Positions 11,535-23,912 are shown, numbered from the stretch's first letter. The stretch is DNA of 64,000 nucleotides from Medicago truncatula (GCF_003473485.1 NC_053047.1:6277001-6341000); one strand, 5' to 3'. Program-made: numbers and translations. Notes: generated by a model from the sequence alone, not told the origin.

Positions 11535-11785
11535 TTATATTTGCTTTCATCACCAATCTTTCATCAGCTTTCTCAAATGATGAACAAGTATTGGACACAA
11601 ATAGTAACCCTGTTATCCCAGGTGGTGAATACTACATTTTTCCAGCAACTCAAGACCCCCATAAAGGTGGACTAAGACTAGCGAAAACCGGTGATTCAAA
11701 GTGTCCAGTTACTACTATCTTGCAAAATGAAAATATCACAGGTTTACAAGTGAAATTTACTATACAGGGAATAACCTCCTCGTAA
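11535..11785 (+). pseudogene. Kunitz-type protease inhibitor, N-terminal fragment
   Basis: The frame carrying FAFITNLSSAFSNDEQVLDT runs into NPVIPGGEYYIFPA, then GGLRLAKTGDSKCP and a fragment ending near GITSS at 11785. This is the N-terminal part of a Kunitz (soybean trypsin inhibitor-type) protein: end of a signal peptide, then the LDTxGNPV and GGxYYI strands and the first KTG..KCP cysteine. No ATG is seen in frame just upstream, and everything after about 60 mature residues is missing. The sequence then changes abruptly into the PMD transposon flank, so the gene was probably cut by that insertion. The active form would inhibit serine proteases in defence; this fragment cannot. Confidence 0.75.
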
Positions 11786-11861
11786 GGAGGGACAGGACGA
11801 GGAGGGGCAGCAGCTGCATAGTCAGGAATGGAGCAGGGGGTTCACAATAGGATGTGATACT

Positions 11862-13825
11862 CTAATGAGCCCACAGCTGGTTATCCGGAACCGGATGATC
11901 CCTATGCTGATGGCTGAGGACATGTAGAGCAAACTCCGTTAAGGCCTGGGCCACGTCATCCGCCGCATTAAGCTCAATGTCTATAGGAGCCCTGGGAATA
12001 GTCTGGACATACCCGTACTGCCTAAGAACCCGCTCTGCCAAGTGACGGACCATCCTATCGCTGCTAGCCATGATCCATCTGGAGTACCAGCATATGTCCT
12101 CAAAGGGCGTGATGTGTCGTCGTGTCTCGTACGGCCTCCAAGTGACATGTGAATGGTCCAACGAATCGATGGCAGCTCTGTAGTGTCCGGGATTAGAAAA
12201 GTCCCTTGGAGGTTTCCATTGACTCACAAGCGGGGAAACAGTAGTGTTGTAGGCATCATCATCAATCCTCGGAATGATGTTCGAGAAGTTCGCCAAAGTA
12301 CATCCCTGCAAACACAAAGAAACAAATATTTATATCACCGCAATAATTATACAAACAACTAAACATTTACGATCCAATAAGTAAAAAAGAAGATAAACAA
12401 ATATTACCACAAGCAATGTCATGTAACCACCACAGGAGACCACAAATGAGTCGGAGGTAAGAGATAGCTGCTCATATAGGAAAGCAAGTCTCATCCCACC
12501 CCATGTCCAACTGTCCAACTCGTCCATATCTTGCAGCGCAAGCAGCCAAAGAAGATTAATGTTTTTGTTGTTCTTGCCGGAAAAAATGGTCCATCCAAGC
12601 AAGAGCAACATAAACGCCTTAATGCAGGCCAACCTAACTCGAGCTTGCTCCTCCTCTATGTCAGGCACAAGCAGTTGGTTACCCCTATTCAACGTACCGC
12701 GTCTTCAGTGCACCAAAACTGATGTGAGCAGGCACCTTGTCTTGTCAGCTCCTTACCAGCAGCCTCCACTGTAAAAAGTAGGTCTGTCTGCATCATCTCT
12801 AGCCCCTCCTCACGGGTTAACTCTTTATCTAGAAGGAGTCTCCCATTGATGGGGATGCCTAGGAGACACGCCACATCATCTATTGTGATGGTCATCTCCC
12901 CAACCAGTAGATGGAAGCTGTTGATCTCCTCATGTCATCTCTCTGTCATCGCACAAACAAACCCGTGAGAGATGTTCTCGTACCCACTAATCAGAAAGGG
13001 AGTAAGACCAGACATATTCACTTCTAACCAAAACCACTCATTTTGTTCCCCAGGCATAGGCAATGTCAAGTTTTTAATGCTCAGCTTCTTCCCGTGCGAG
13101 ATACCTTTCACCCTATGTTTTCTTCGAAACTAAAATACAAAAACAAAAAACAACAAACAACACCGTTAAATAAATAATAAGTAAAACAAACATTAAATAT
13201 ATGCTAACATAAAATTTAATTCTAACATTAAATAAGTAAAATAATAATTAAATTATACTTACATTGGCATCGACCCATACCCTGCATGCCAGATGTCCAC
13301 CAAAGTGAGGTAAAAGCGTCAGCTCAGAAGGTTCCCCTGCATATCCGTCTGGTCCGACCTCGTACACCCCCTGAAAACGACCCCCACTATCATGCTGCTG
13401 AGGTTGCTCAATATCATCCTGTTGCTGAGGCTCCTCAATATCAGGCTGCTCCTGCTCAATACCAGGCTGCTCATGATGATCCTCATTCTGATGTTGCTGA
13501 TACGCATCAAACTGATACTGGTGAGGCTGAGGCTCTTGAAAATGATACGCCTGATCCTGCACATGCTCATACACCTGATAATCATGCTGATACTGTGTCG
13601 GGTTTACCGTCTGGGATGGACCCGTCTGCGACGTTGACCCCCCTGCAACATCAACTCTAGCAAGTCTTGTTCCCCCACCTCTCCCTCGACCAGCCATAGG
13701 AGGGTGTAATGCTTGTTTCTCCCTCCGTGCACTACCAGTAGGGGCAAGCCTCCCTGCCCTAAGTTTGTCACTCCTATATCCTGAGGCGGCTCAGGCGGTC
13801 TCTGAGACGTATTCCTCCGAGGCAT
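11862..13825 (-). pseudogene. Plant mobile domain (MAIN-like) transposon gene, decayed copy 1
   Basis: Minus-strand gene in the order: MPRRNTSQRPPEPPQD start at 13825; Gln-rich MAGRGRG region (13697-13248); donor near 13262; PMD core from about 13130 (GEQNEWFWLEV, then VGEMTITIDDVACLLGIPI at about 12900) to LWLLALQDMDELDSWTWGG; donor at 12408; last exon 12305-11862 ending in TGA. PMD proteins are nuclear, related to MAIN and carried widely by plant transposons. Lesions are a frameshift between MPRR and MAGRGRG, an in-frame TGA at 12937-12935 where the family has the Trp of ERWH, and a frameshift near 12690. It is therefore not a working gene. The abundant Gln codons of the N-terminus explain several shadow frames at 13.2-13.7 kb. 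Confidence 0.75.
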
Positions 13826-14560
13826 ATCTGCACAACATTTAACAAAACACAAATTCAATGATACATTTTCACACTCACATTGTGTCATTTCCAACAATTC
13901 AACAACAGTAAAATTCCAACAATCTCATTTCAATCTGTAAACTACCACATTGTAGTCAAACATATTATAATCAAAATTAACAAACCATATGCTAACTAAT
14001 TTCATAATTCACAATCCAAAAAAACAAAATAATTACCATAGAGACATTTTACCAAACACATAGTGTGCAATTTTCAAACAAATAGGTAATCTAACAATTT
14101 GTAAACCCTAAACTACCACATTGTACTCTAAACAACAATTCCTAAGTTAATTCATCACTAACAATCATGAAAACTAACATGGCAAGCAAAATTTATAAAA
14201 ACCTAAAAATATTATATTTCTTCAAAAAAACTAAAATTTCTACAAGTTAAATGCAATTAAGTAGGGTAATCATCACTTACTTGATATTGTGGGAGAAATT
14301 GGCTTTGAATGGTGCAAGAATGGTGTAAATCGCACTTGGAGGGGAAAATTTCATGTTTGGAGAAGTTGGAAAAATGAGGAACTTTGTCTCAATTTTGCTG
14401 ATAAATGACTTAAGTAACTGCTGCGTGAGTTAACTCACGCTGCGCTACTTAAGTGACACACAAAATACAACGTGCGCAAGTTAAAACACGCACGTGACTT
14501 AACTTGCACAGGGATAATTTAGGCAACGCTGTAGGGCGCAAATGATTTGTGCTGGGTGAA
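13826..14560. promoter_or_regulatory. Upstream region of PMD copy 1 with a 47-bp GTTAAC-centred palindrome
   Basis: AT-rich leader sequence, then at 14408-14454 an imperfect 47-bp palindrome (acttaagta... gcgtgagttaactcacgc ...tacttaagt). A second inverted pair, gcaagttaa at 14476-14484 and ttaacttgc at 14499-14507, follows. PMD copy 2 has a shorter palindrome with the same gttaac centre at a similar upstream place. It could be a binding site for the element's own protein or a terminal structure; this is inference. Confidence 0.45.
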
Positions 14561-15255
14561 GAGCAGAATTCTAATTCCAAAGATGGTGGATCACGTTTGA
14601 ATGTGATTTTGAAAGCTGATCAAGATGTCAAAGACCCTTATCCTGATGTGCTTATTGATGCTCCTTCTTTTGAATCTGGAATTCTTATGGATGTGAGGCT
14701 TTGAATATGGCTAACTTTAATAGATTGATGGGTAAACTATCCACAATTTCTTCAAGTGTAACATAGACAAAAATAATAAAATGTTTGCTCATTTTCTTGT
14801 CTTATAATGTATTTAATTGGGAGATGGGAAAAGACTTTACTGCTTTGTGGTTTCATTTCATTAAAATGGGAAAAATTGGGATATGAGTTGCTTATGAGTC
14901 CAAAGGGATTACAATTACCTCAACACTATCTGTATCTACATTCACAAGAACAATAATCACAATTTCTACGACAATTTCATTCTTTACATTGTAGGAAACA
15001 AGAAGAATGAACCGACTCAAAAGACCCATATCAGTCTTCAGATATACAAAATACTTTCACACTCACTGATATGCCTAAGAACACAATTAGATGATAAGAA
15101 TCGACATAACTAATATAACTGTACAAAGAATGTGGCATATGGTCACATATAAAGAATCTAAGGTTAAGATTCTCACACTAGCAGCAAAAGAGGTGTTTGC
15201 TTTACTAATAGTTTTTCAGGTACAATAATTTCTTTCTGCTTGTTGTACTCTTGCT
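14561..15255. other. Unassigned exon-like fragment (about 14566-14704) and 3' flank of the TBC gene
   Basis: Plus-strand text around 14566-14704 encodes DGGSRLNVILKADQDVKDPY, then PDVLIDAPSFESG and a stop after DVRL. It has coding-like composition, but I do not recognise the family and see no acceptor or start I trust. The remainder up to 15255 would be the 3' UTR and flank of the minus-strand TBC gene; nothing else is seen. Confidence 0.3.
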
Positions 15256-18200
15256 TCAGCTGGTCTGGATGCTTGGAAGAATTGGCTTTTCAGAAAGTTC
15301 TCCGGATCGACTCATCTTTCCGTTCTTCTTCTCATACTCTTGTCTCAGTTCCTCTAAACGCTTCCTTATCTGATAGGAAAACAAAATTTAGATGCATAAT
15401 AGTAAGAATCATTTTACTTGGACAAATATTATATCTATTGTTCATTTCGTATTGCATTTGATATGAGAGAAACAGAATCAGAAAGATATGAAAACATACT
15501 CAAAACAACTTGCATGATATAACTATTTTATTATTCATATATAGTTATATACTATAGTAAAAATCAAATCAAGCATTAGCTCAATAACTATACTTCTAGA
15601 AGGAGACTATGCTTCTAGAAGTTGAGATCAGAATGTTTGAGAAGTAAATAATTTAGTCACTGAAGCATCGCACTCAATTGAAAGCCTCTGGTCAGGAAAA
15701 GTAGCCTCCTTCAACTTCTTCAATCTCATTTCCCATCGCGTACCAATTCCTCAAGTCTCAAACTCCATTTTTCTCTATAGCTCATAAAGGATTTTTTAAA
15801 TATCGCTCTCCTTAGTGTCAATCCTAGTCATGAGTGGATTATCAATTAAGGTCCTGTTGATCATATGACTAGAGACTCTAGTCTTTTTTCTTCATAATAT
15901 CAAGTGCAGGTAACCGCAAAATTAAGATTGCAGATGACTCTCTTTCAGCCATTCCTGGGAAAAGTCTTGTAAAGACGATTGGTTGTGCGAAGGAGTCTAG
16001 AGCACTCTCAACCAATAAGTTCCTGATTATTGGGACAACGTTTATCGTAATTTCTTCTATATACAGTCCTAGGCTGTAGCAATAGACATGAATTTTTTCC
16101 CATTACTTTCTATACATGTATTTCCTCAATTTGTGTCCACAGATTGACATAACCCTTTGATAACTGATACAGTAAAAGGATTGAGAAGGAATAGGGATTG
16201 AATACCCATAAGACACTGCCCAGTATAATCTGATATATATTTTTGTTCTATCATTCAACTTTCGTATTTTTTTTATATCTGTCCTAAGTTGTAGCAGATT
16301 GGTTAACGATCTTCGAATCCTTTAAGTCTCTTCCCATGAATAAGCAAAAAATTTATTATCTACTCTAAAATTACAGTTTGTTTGGTTTCTCCTTTCCTAC
16401 TTGTAGACCTTGCAAATCCTTTATATATATTTCTCACTCATATTACCATTGAAAAAGCTCAAAAACTATATCATGACAAATGTTTTCTGCACACAAATTC
16501 AACATATCTTTACATTTTAGAGAAACATGTGAGCTTGTATCAACAAATAAGAGTTCAAAGGTAACCAATAGTGCAACATAAATTTTAAAACTTTGATGTT
16601 GACAGACAAAAGGCAAATGGAAATAAGTTGAAACGCAGAGGAAGGAAGAGAACCTTGATGGAATAAGCCAGCGGCAATAATGTGTCAGGATTCATTGCAT
16701 CCTCAGGGAAGTTTTTCAGGGCATGTATCAGTTTCTCAAAAGGTAACTTCACCTGATAAGCAAACAGAAAACAAACAATGAGTAGAGATTTGCTTCAGTC
16801 ATAAAAAAACACAAGATCACGTGATACTTACCAAGTCATCATGGCAGTACTTTAATAGGGCCAGGCCAACTTTAAAAACAATTTTAACACCCTGAAAGGA
16901 TAAGAATGTAATTATTATATTACTGATTAGTTTTTGCACGCAACAAATGGAACTTCTTGGGGAAAGTGTGGCTAACCTCATAAAGAAAGACATCCCAGAT
17001 TCGAAGAGCCAAATGGAATGGAAAGGAATACGAAAATACAGTTATGAACCACTGGCTTGCATACATGCTCGGATTTATCATTTCTTGGGTAAAATGTTCT
17101 CCTAACTTCGGTAGATGCTCCCTCACCAAGCGTTCAAATTGAAAGAGGTATTGCTGTACGAGAGGCAATCCTGCCTACATCCAAAATTTTAAAACATCAT
17201 GATTTAAAAAAAAAAAAAATAATTGTTCTAATCAAAGAGCAAATAATAGTCACAAATTATGAAGCAGAGATACTTCAAATTTCTTAAAGTATCGGAGTCT
17301 GACAGGTATCTGATAACGATACATGTACCATAATTCCTGATATGTACCCAGACAGCATCCAAATACTTTTTTAAATTCATTTTAAAAATAATTCCACCTA
17401 TAAACACAACTGTCATCTGGATACAGTACATCTTTGTTACATCATACTTACTACAGACACAAAATTGTATGTTTTTTGTGACACGTTCATAATAGAAGGA
17501 ATATATTCTGATGGTGGGGGATACATATGTAACTATCAGTGTAATTGGAACTGCAGTCAATTGGACTTTGAATGTGTTGTCATTGTGAAGCTATGATTAG
17601 AATTTAGAAGCTTCATGCTACCAAGTGGGGAAAAGCTTGCAATTTTGAAAGCAAAACTATCCCTACTTGTTATGTTAACAAGTACATTTTTGTAAATTGT
17701 AATCATCATATATTGACTTTGCATATGTTTATGTATTACTATCTGCGTCAAAAAAAAGTATTAATAAGCAATTTGCCGTATCTTGGCTGTGTTGTATCTT
17801 AACAGAAATGGAGGGGAGAAGAGCCCTAAACCCGTCACAAACTTATTAACATATCTTGGTTGTGTCGTATCTTGATTTTTTTAAATTTCCTGTATTTGTG
17901 CCACATCATATCCGTATGATACTACATATTTGGGCTTCTTAGGTCACACCATGCATCTAAATACTTCCAAATCTTTACTCGTAGAAAACATATGTTATAA
18001 GAAAAAGGCATGACATAATACATTGACAGAACCAACAATCAATAAACGAATTCAAGGAACAGAGTAGTTACCAGATAGAGTCCCTCCATTGGGGCATGAA
18101 CGGCTCCTTTAAGTAATGCCACCAATAACCAAAATGCATCCTCTTCACTCATATAAAGAAGCAAAAGACCAGCTAAAAACCCCATTCCCTGGAATTTTAA

Positions 18201-19044
18201 TGGATCAATATTCAATATTATGAATTACTTTGTAATAAGCAGAAAAAAGTGACGGGTTTCTGAGTAGAACCTGAACATATCCTACTTCTCTGTCAAATAC
18301 TGAGTAAGCTTTTAGAACATTGTAGAGGGACCGTTGCCCAGGTCCATGTCTTTTCTGGAAGAATACATGTGAAGGGAAAGTCCGAGAAATGTCTCTAATT
18401 ATATCCAGTTCAGAGGCTGATGTCTCATATATCACCAATTGCTGCAATTAACATTATGTCTTGTCAATGCAAACCGACAAATGTGCAACAGTTGGCGAAT
18501 AAAAAGTTCACGACATTGTCAAAAATAACAAGGAAGATGTATTACAGATAAATCACAATTTTCGTCTGAATAAGTTAACTGAATTACCTCGTAAACTCCA
18601 GGATTCATGAGCAATAGGTCTCGGCTTCCAGATATTAACTGCCAAACAAGGCCCCTTAAACAATCAGGAATTCCTTTCCTTATACGCCTTTTAACAACAT
18701 TAGGTTTTCTTCTAAGGTAATGCTTCCAATCACTCCCACCAACCCCAATCATCTTCCTCCATTTTCTAACCCTTCTCCCCTCCTTAATTCTGATGAAAGA
18801 TAGACGACAAGGAAGTTTAAAATCATCGGTCATATTTCAATGCTCATTCATGCTTAAAAACACAGAAACACATAATGAGCAGGATAGAGAAAACAACATA
18901 CCTCTCATACTCATGTGCTGATCTACTCGTCTTAGCTACACCCTCAGAAGTGTTAGCATCCTGTTTTATAAAACCGAACCTATCCAACGCTCTTGGTTCA
19001 GGAACTGGACTTGGTTCATAGTCATCGGTTCTTTTCTTTTCCAT
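15256..19044 (-). CDS. TBC-domain Rab GTPase-activating protein
   Basis: Eight exons on the minus strand: 19044-18902, 18789-18588, 18441-18271, 18188-18072, 17174-16977, 16891-16832, 16752-16654 and 15369-15256. They total 1,104 nt (367 aa plus TGA), all with GT-AG junctions. The N-terminus (MEKKRTDDYEPSPVPEPRAL) is polar. The TBC domain starts at about residue 86 (KGIPDCLRGLVWQLISGS). Both catalytic fingers are present: Arg135 in IIRDISRTFP and Gln172 in YVQG, split across the exon 3/4 junction. Later TBC blocks follow (EDAFWLLVALL, then SQWFITVFSYSFPFHLALRIWD). The C-terminus is a charged helix (RKRLEELRQEYEKK). Such proteins speed GTP hydrolysis on Rab GTPases in membrane traffic; the partner Rab cannot be told. 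The last-exon stop could differ if another intron exists, since a neighbouring frame also stays open for about 30 codons. Confidence 0.88.
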
Positions 19045-19544
19045 TCAAAAACCACAAATTAGCTTTCTAAAACCAGAACACCGATGAAATAGCTTGCCTC
19101 CATAAACAATACAACGACAAAAACCTGAAAACAGAAGTGCAAAAAAGATGACGTCGTTATCATTTTACTAAAACCACTGAAAAGAAAAGAGAATAAATCT
19201 GCACATACACACAAAGCATTTTCTTAATTGATCTAAAGTAATTAACATGCACTGCAGTTATACAATAGTTAAGATCAATTTGGACTATATACTTTAATAA
19301 AAAAATTAACTACATTGACCAAAAATAATTAACTACAAAATGAAATTGACCAAGGTACTAATAACAAATTCACAAGCTACAAAAGCAAAATTTACACCAA
19401 GTATACAATAATTAATATCAATTTGGACAGTATTACAGTATGCCCTTTCCTGTGCCATAACCATAACACAAATAAAGTAACCATCCAAACCTTATCAGAT
19501 ATATGTCAATCAAAATTATCAACAAAATGAAATTGGCTAAGGTG

Positions 19545-19905
19545 CTACAACAACAACCGCAACCAAGCCTTATCCCACTAAGTGGGGTCGGCTACATTGA
19601 CCAAACGTTGCCATAATGCTCTATCATATACCATATTTCTATCTAACTCATTAATATCTAGATATTTCCTAATAGTTTCTATTTTAGTTTTTCTAGATCT
19701 TCCTCTAGTGATTTGACTATCCTTCATCTGATTTACTCTCCTTATTACATAATCTACAGGTGTTCTCTCTACATGCCCAAACCACCTGAACCTAGTTTCC
19801 ACCATATTTTGTACTATAGGTACCACCCCACCTCATTTTAATCATATCTAGTCTAATTTTACCACACATCCAACACAACATCCTCATCTCTGCTATGCTT
19901 AATAA
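19545..19905 (-). mobile_element. RTE-type LINE, 3'-terminal fragment
   Basis: On the minus strand the frame at 19826-19578 contains RFRWFGHVERTPVDYVIRRV, then a K/R-rich stretch with a final ALWQRLVNVADPT, followed by the characteristic plant RTE tail (cccacttagtgggataaggc and a caa-rich end at 19545-19556). Upstream, MRMLCWMCGKIRLDMIKMRWG-like text extends to about 19905 in a shifted frame. This is the extreme C-terminus of the RTE reverse-transcriptase protein; the rest of the element is missing. Confidence 0.8.
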
Positions 19906-20249
19906 ATAGACTAACGTGCTAAGTTATAACAAACTCATAAACCTATAGAAGCAAAACTTACACCACCCATAGTTCTAAATTACGGTTGCAATATAAAGGT
20001 TATAGAGGTCTTTGCAATTGCCTGCATTATACGGCAATATAAATGTTCGTAGCGTAACTGCAACCACAATTCCGAACCTTGCCACCACCCCCTTTGCCCC
20101 CACTATCAAATATGGAGTAACTGACTACTGAAAATTAATTGAGATCACAAAAGGTAAAGTAAAAGCATGCTTCTTACATACTTCATTAAATTAAAAGTGA
20201 AAACATGCTTCAAACTGAAGGATATAATTGTGCAGTTTGTAGCACCAAC

Positions 20250-20698
20250 CAGGGCCGGACCTTGGAGAGCGCAAGGATCTCAACCAAGCCGGGCCTCTAA
20301 AAACTATGGGCCTAAAAAAAAAAATTAAAAAATTAAAAAAATTAAATGTTACTTCTTTTACTTTCTTGGTACATGTATGAGTTTTTTCTAGACTCTAGTT
20401 CTACTTTTTGGGCATAAATTTGATGCTATCAAACCATCATCAATTTGAAAAGCAATTTCATTGAAAGAATCACAACAATCATTTCTTTTTCGCATAAACT
20501 ATTCGTTTTCCCCTTTCCCACGACGTAGGAGTGACATTCCAAACGACACCGTTAGGTAAATTTCACCTCTCTTTCACATAATTTTATTTTATTTTGTTTC
20601 ATGTTTAGAAGTTCTTTTGATTCTGATTTTTTTTAATGAAGCTTAGCTACAAAAAAAATTGTGAGAACAGAGCCTCCTATTTCATAGGAACGGCCCAG
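20250..20698. mobile_element. hAT-superfamily non-autonomous element with perfect 8-bp target duplication
   Basis: The left end is cagggccgg and the right end cggcccag (read backwards, ctgggccg), giving short terminal inverted repeats of the hAT type. The 8 bp gcaccaac occurs immediately before (20242-20249) and immediately after (20699-20706). The 449-bp body has no coding potential. Confidence 0.82.
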
Positions 20699-20820
20699 GC
20701 ACCAACACATGCGATTGCATTCAATTAATTCATTTTCTCAAATTATTATCAGTGTTGATGTGTGAGTGCCGTGTCTGGTGTCTGTGTCTGGCATCAGTGT
20801 TTCATAGATTGTGCTTCACA
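20699..20820. repeat. Fold-back MITE, gtgtcggtg family
   Basis: Left arm caccaacacatgcgattgca, core cattttctcaaattattatc, right arm gttgatgtgtgagtgccgtg and gtctggtgtctgtgtctggc ending in gtgtttcatag. The arms are loosely inverted; the same arrangement is found at five or more other places in the window. The hAT element at 20250-20698 is inserted at its left edge. Confidence 0.6.
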
Positions 20821-21260
20821 GACACAATATCTATAAATTTAAGTTTTTTACATTCAATGTTGAACACAAAAAACCAACAGCAACAAACTAGCTACTTCTA
20901 CTTCTAAACTTCACGAAATAGCTAAAAAAACACACTTCACAAAAATTTTAAAAAAATAATAATAAAGTGGTTTTTTTCATAACCATACAACAAATCTGAG
21001 ATTATACAATGTAATTTCATTTCAGCGTTGAAGAAATAACAGAAGAATCGATCTAATTATGAAAATGAACAGTAATAACAAAAGGGTCAAAACGGGTACC
21101 CAAAATAATGAAAATATAGAAAAGATCAAACCTTGTAAATGTGAATGATGAAAAGTGAAGATTTTTGGATGTGGGTGTGGTTGGAAAAACCTCGGAAATC
21201 GGAAATGAAGGTTCGATCGATGGAAGAAGGAAGAAACGATGAAAAAGTGAGTTATGTTGT

Positions 21261-21545
21261 TGTTAATGTAAAGATGAAATTGAATGCACTTACCATCTAT
21301 GATAAAGAAATCTTGGTGTAATTATTGATTGATTAATATGGATTTTATTTTTTTGAAGAATTAATTGATTAATTATTATTTTTTGAAGGAAGGAAGATTG
21401 ATTAATAATTGATTTTTTTAAAAGAATTGAAATGGAAGATTGATTTTTTTCTTTGACAAGTGAAATGAAAGATTGATTAATTATTCATATGTACATAAGT
21501 AAAGAATTTAATTAAGTGTATTCAATATGATTATTATAAGATAAA
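21261..21545. other. AT-rich spacer, nothing seen
   Basis: Mainly A/T-rich runs with repeated gattgattaatta text; no gene, tRNA or clear repeat boundary. Confidence 0.4.
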
Positions 21546-21945
21546 TTCTATGATACACCCAACATTTTGAGTGTACTATACATCAAACATTAAATTAATA
21601 ATTAAATTGATTGTTTTTTGAAGAAAAAATAATTATTTTCTATCATTGACAATTATAATAATTAAATCTTATTCACCAAAAGCGTCGATGAAATAAAATT
21701 TACTTTTTTTGAATTTTTATTGCTCATAATGAAGAATATTGATTATTTTTTATGAGAAAATGTTAAAAATTTAATATAATTCATATAAACAATGAAATGA
21801 TGTTTTTTTTTCTCATGAGATGGTGTTTTCTAAAATATAAATAATGACAAATAACAACTTATTTAATAAAATATCATTAATTTATAAATTTATGAAGCAG
21901 AGTACCGATACACCTCAATTTGTGAGGTGTACCGTAGAAGCTCCC
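21546..21945. mobile_element. MITE-like inverted-repeat element
   Basis: The left end tctatgatacacccaacatt followed by ttgagtgtactatac matches the inverted right end (tctacggtacacctcacaaa followed by ttgaggtgtatcggta when read backwards). About 400 bp, AT-rich core, no coding potential. Exact termini are uncertain. Confidence 0.5.
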
Positions 21946-23912
21946 TTATTACAAACTTTGATTAAATGGAAATAAATTATTAAAAAAATATTCCAAGCAA
22001 AATGATTAGATGGAAAAAAAATATTCAACAATTTTTATTCCAAGCAGAATATTTTTTTTTGACAAAAATAAATAATATTCATTCATTCAAATTGATAGAG
22101 TACATCGATACAATACAAATTCAAATTTGCTAAAAACAAAAATGACGAATCCGTGAACAAACTCACAACATCCATGTTAATAACATAAAACGGCAAAGTA
22201 CTTATGTCTACAAATATGATTAATATGACTACATTCATGTCTCCGAAGTACTCATGTCTCTGGATCTGCAATGTTTACCACGCCAAAATCATTGTCATTG
22301 ATCGGATCTGCATTTGCTCAAAGTTAATCTTTTAACCTGAATCAAATAAACACTGCACTAAGACGGAAAATAAAAAACACACCGCACAAAGACGGGAAAT
22401 CAAAACAAGCAAAGTCGTTCAGAGACGACGAAATCACAAAAACAAACGAAAGAAACTAGAAAATATGTGAAACCACTTATTCAATTAGGGTAGAAGGAAA
22501 AAACAATTCGGAAGAATGATTTTTTTAGGTCAAAATTAACTCTAAATCACCCCTCTAAAAAGAAGAAGAAGAAAAGGGGTGACGGCTTGGGTTTGGAAAG
22601 GAGAGAAGAGAGAGGAAGAAAAGGGTATTGTAATATATTTCAAGTAGAACTTTTTTTTATCTAGCAGTAGTATTTTTAGATAGATGAAATTATAATTGCC
22701 AACACAAACTCACACGACATGCGAAAGAGTCGTGGTTTGAATTCTGATCACGACGTTTTGCCTAACAATTTAGACATTTTTAACAATTGAGATATAAATT
22801 TACAAACTTAACTAAATGAAAAAATGTGTGTATTTACTTGTAGAATTTTTTTTCTAATAACGATAGAATTTAATTATTTCATATACTCTCTATGGATCTT
22901 AAATATTTTTCTTTTGAAGAAGTTAAACTAAATCATCGAAATTGAAATCCGAAGAAAAATTAATGTAAATATCGGAACAGGTAAGATCACAATCAACAAT
23001 AAAATCCTTCTCTTAAGAGATTTAATATTGATTTGCTTTTTTTTTTGTTAGGTAGCCTAGCGGCTATAATTCACATTATAAGATGAATAAGTAGGATGTC
23101 CGAGGTTCGAATTCCGACCATTGCATATAATAATGCATTGTCCTATCAACCGAGCTATGCTCACATGACATATTGATTTGCTTTTGATTCTTTTTATCAA
23201 TTAAAAATTGTGTGGATCCCACCAAAATATATGACTTGTGTATCATACTGGTTGAATCCATATAAATTTAATTGATAAAAAAGTGTGTATTGAAAATATA
23301 ATCTAAGAGTGTGTTGTTAATATTATTCTAATTTTTAAAGTTTAAACATGTGGTGGGGTTATATAATTTTCACAAATCGAATGTCCCAAAAAACAACAAA
23401 TTTTTAAATTAAAAAAAAAAAAAGACTTATATTTATGAGTTACACCATTAATTTCCAGTTACACACTTCTCTCACACAAATTAAATATCTTAATTCCCAA
23501 AATGCCATTAAACCCAATTTAATTACCTTTATACAATCCCAATTCAAGCTTTACACACTAACTCAATTCAAGGACAATTTAGTCAATTCAAACTTCTCAA
23601 TACCTTACAAGGGGTGTAACATAGAATCATGTGGGTGAAACTAGTAGTTTTCAGTAGATAGATATACTCAAACACTGACACCAACAAAACAACCAATAGA
23701 AACCACTCTGTTCTTCCTCTTCCACAAGATTCCACTTCTTCAATTCTACACATTTTTCTATAACACCCATTTCCACATTCAATAATTTCACTGAAAAATT
23801 CTTTATCTTTTACATCTTCAAGCTCCAACTTTTTTGTTGAATTCTGTGAAATAATTCAGTTTATACAACACTAGAAGCTTTCATGAATATATAGATTTGA
23901 TTTTGAATAGAA
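21946..23912. other. Intergenic region upstream of FTSHI3 with a tRNA-like short repeat
   Basis: No gene supported. At 23047-23170 lies a copy of the bipartite tRNA-like repeat (gtagcctagcggctata, then ccgaggttcgaattccg, then tatcaaccgagctatgctca). The last few hundred bases before 23913 must hold the promoter and 5' UTR of the FTSHI3-like gene; I see no distinctive element there. Confidence 0.4.

Larger units (their letters stand above)
19045..21260 (-). promoter_or_regulatory. Probable 5' UTR intron and upstream region of the TBC gene
   Basis: A consensus-like acceptor (ttttcag, exon from 19124 leftwards) and a donor (acaag|gtttga, exon side 21133) on the minus strand would make a leader intron of about 2.0 kb. 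It carries the RTE LINE fragment, the hAT element at 20250-20698 and a fold-back MITE copy. This intron is inferred from splice signals only. Confidence 0.35.

Noticed and set aside
13248..13697. Several overlapping frames on both strands at 13.25-13.70 kb
   Set aside because: All are shadows of the Gln/His-rich linker of the PMD protein on the minus strand.
17228..17751. Two frames of 110 and 64 codons
   Set aside because: They fall in intron 4 of the TBC gene, without motifs or splice support.
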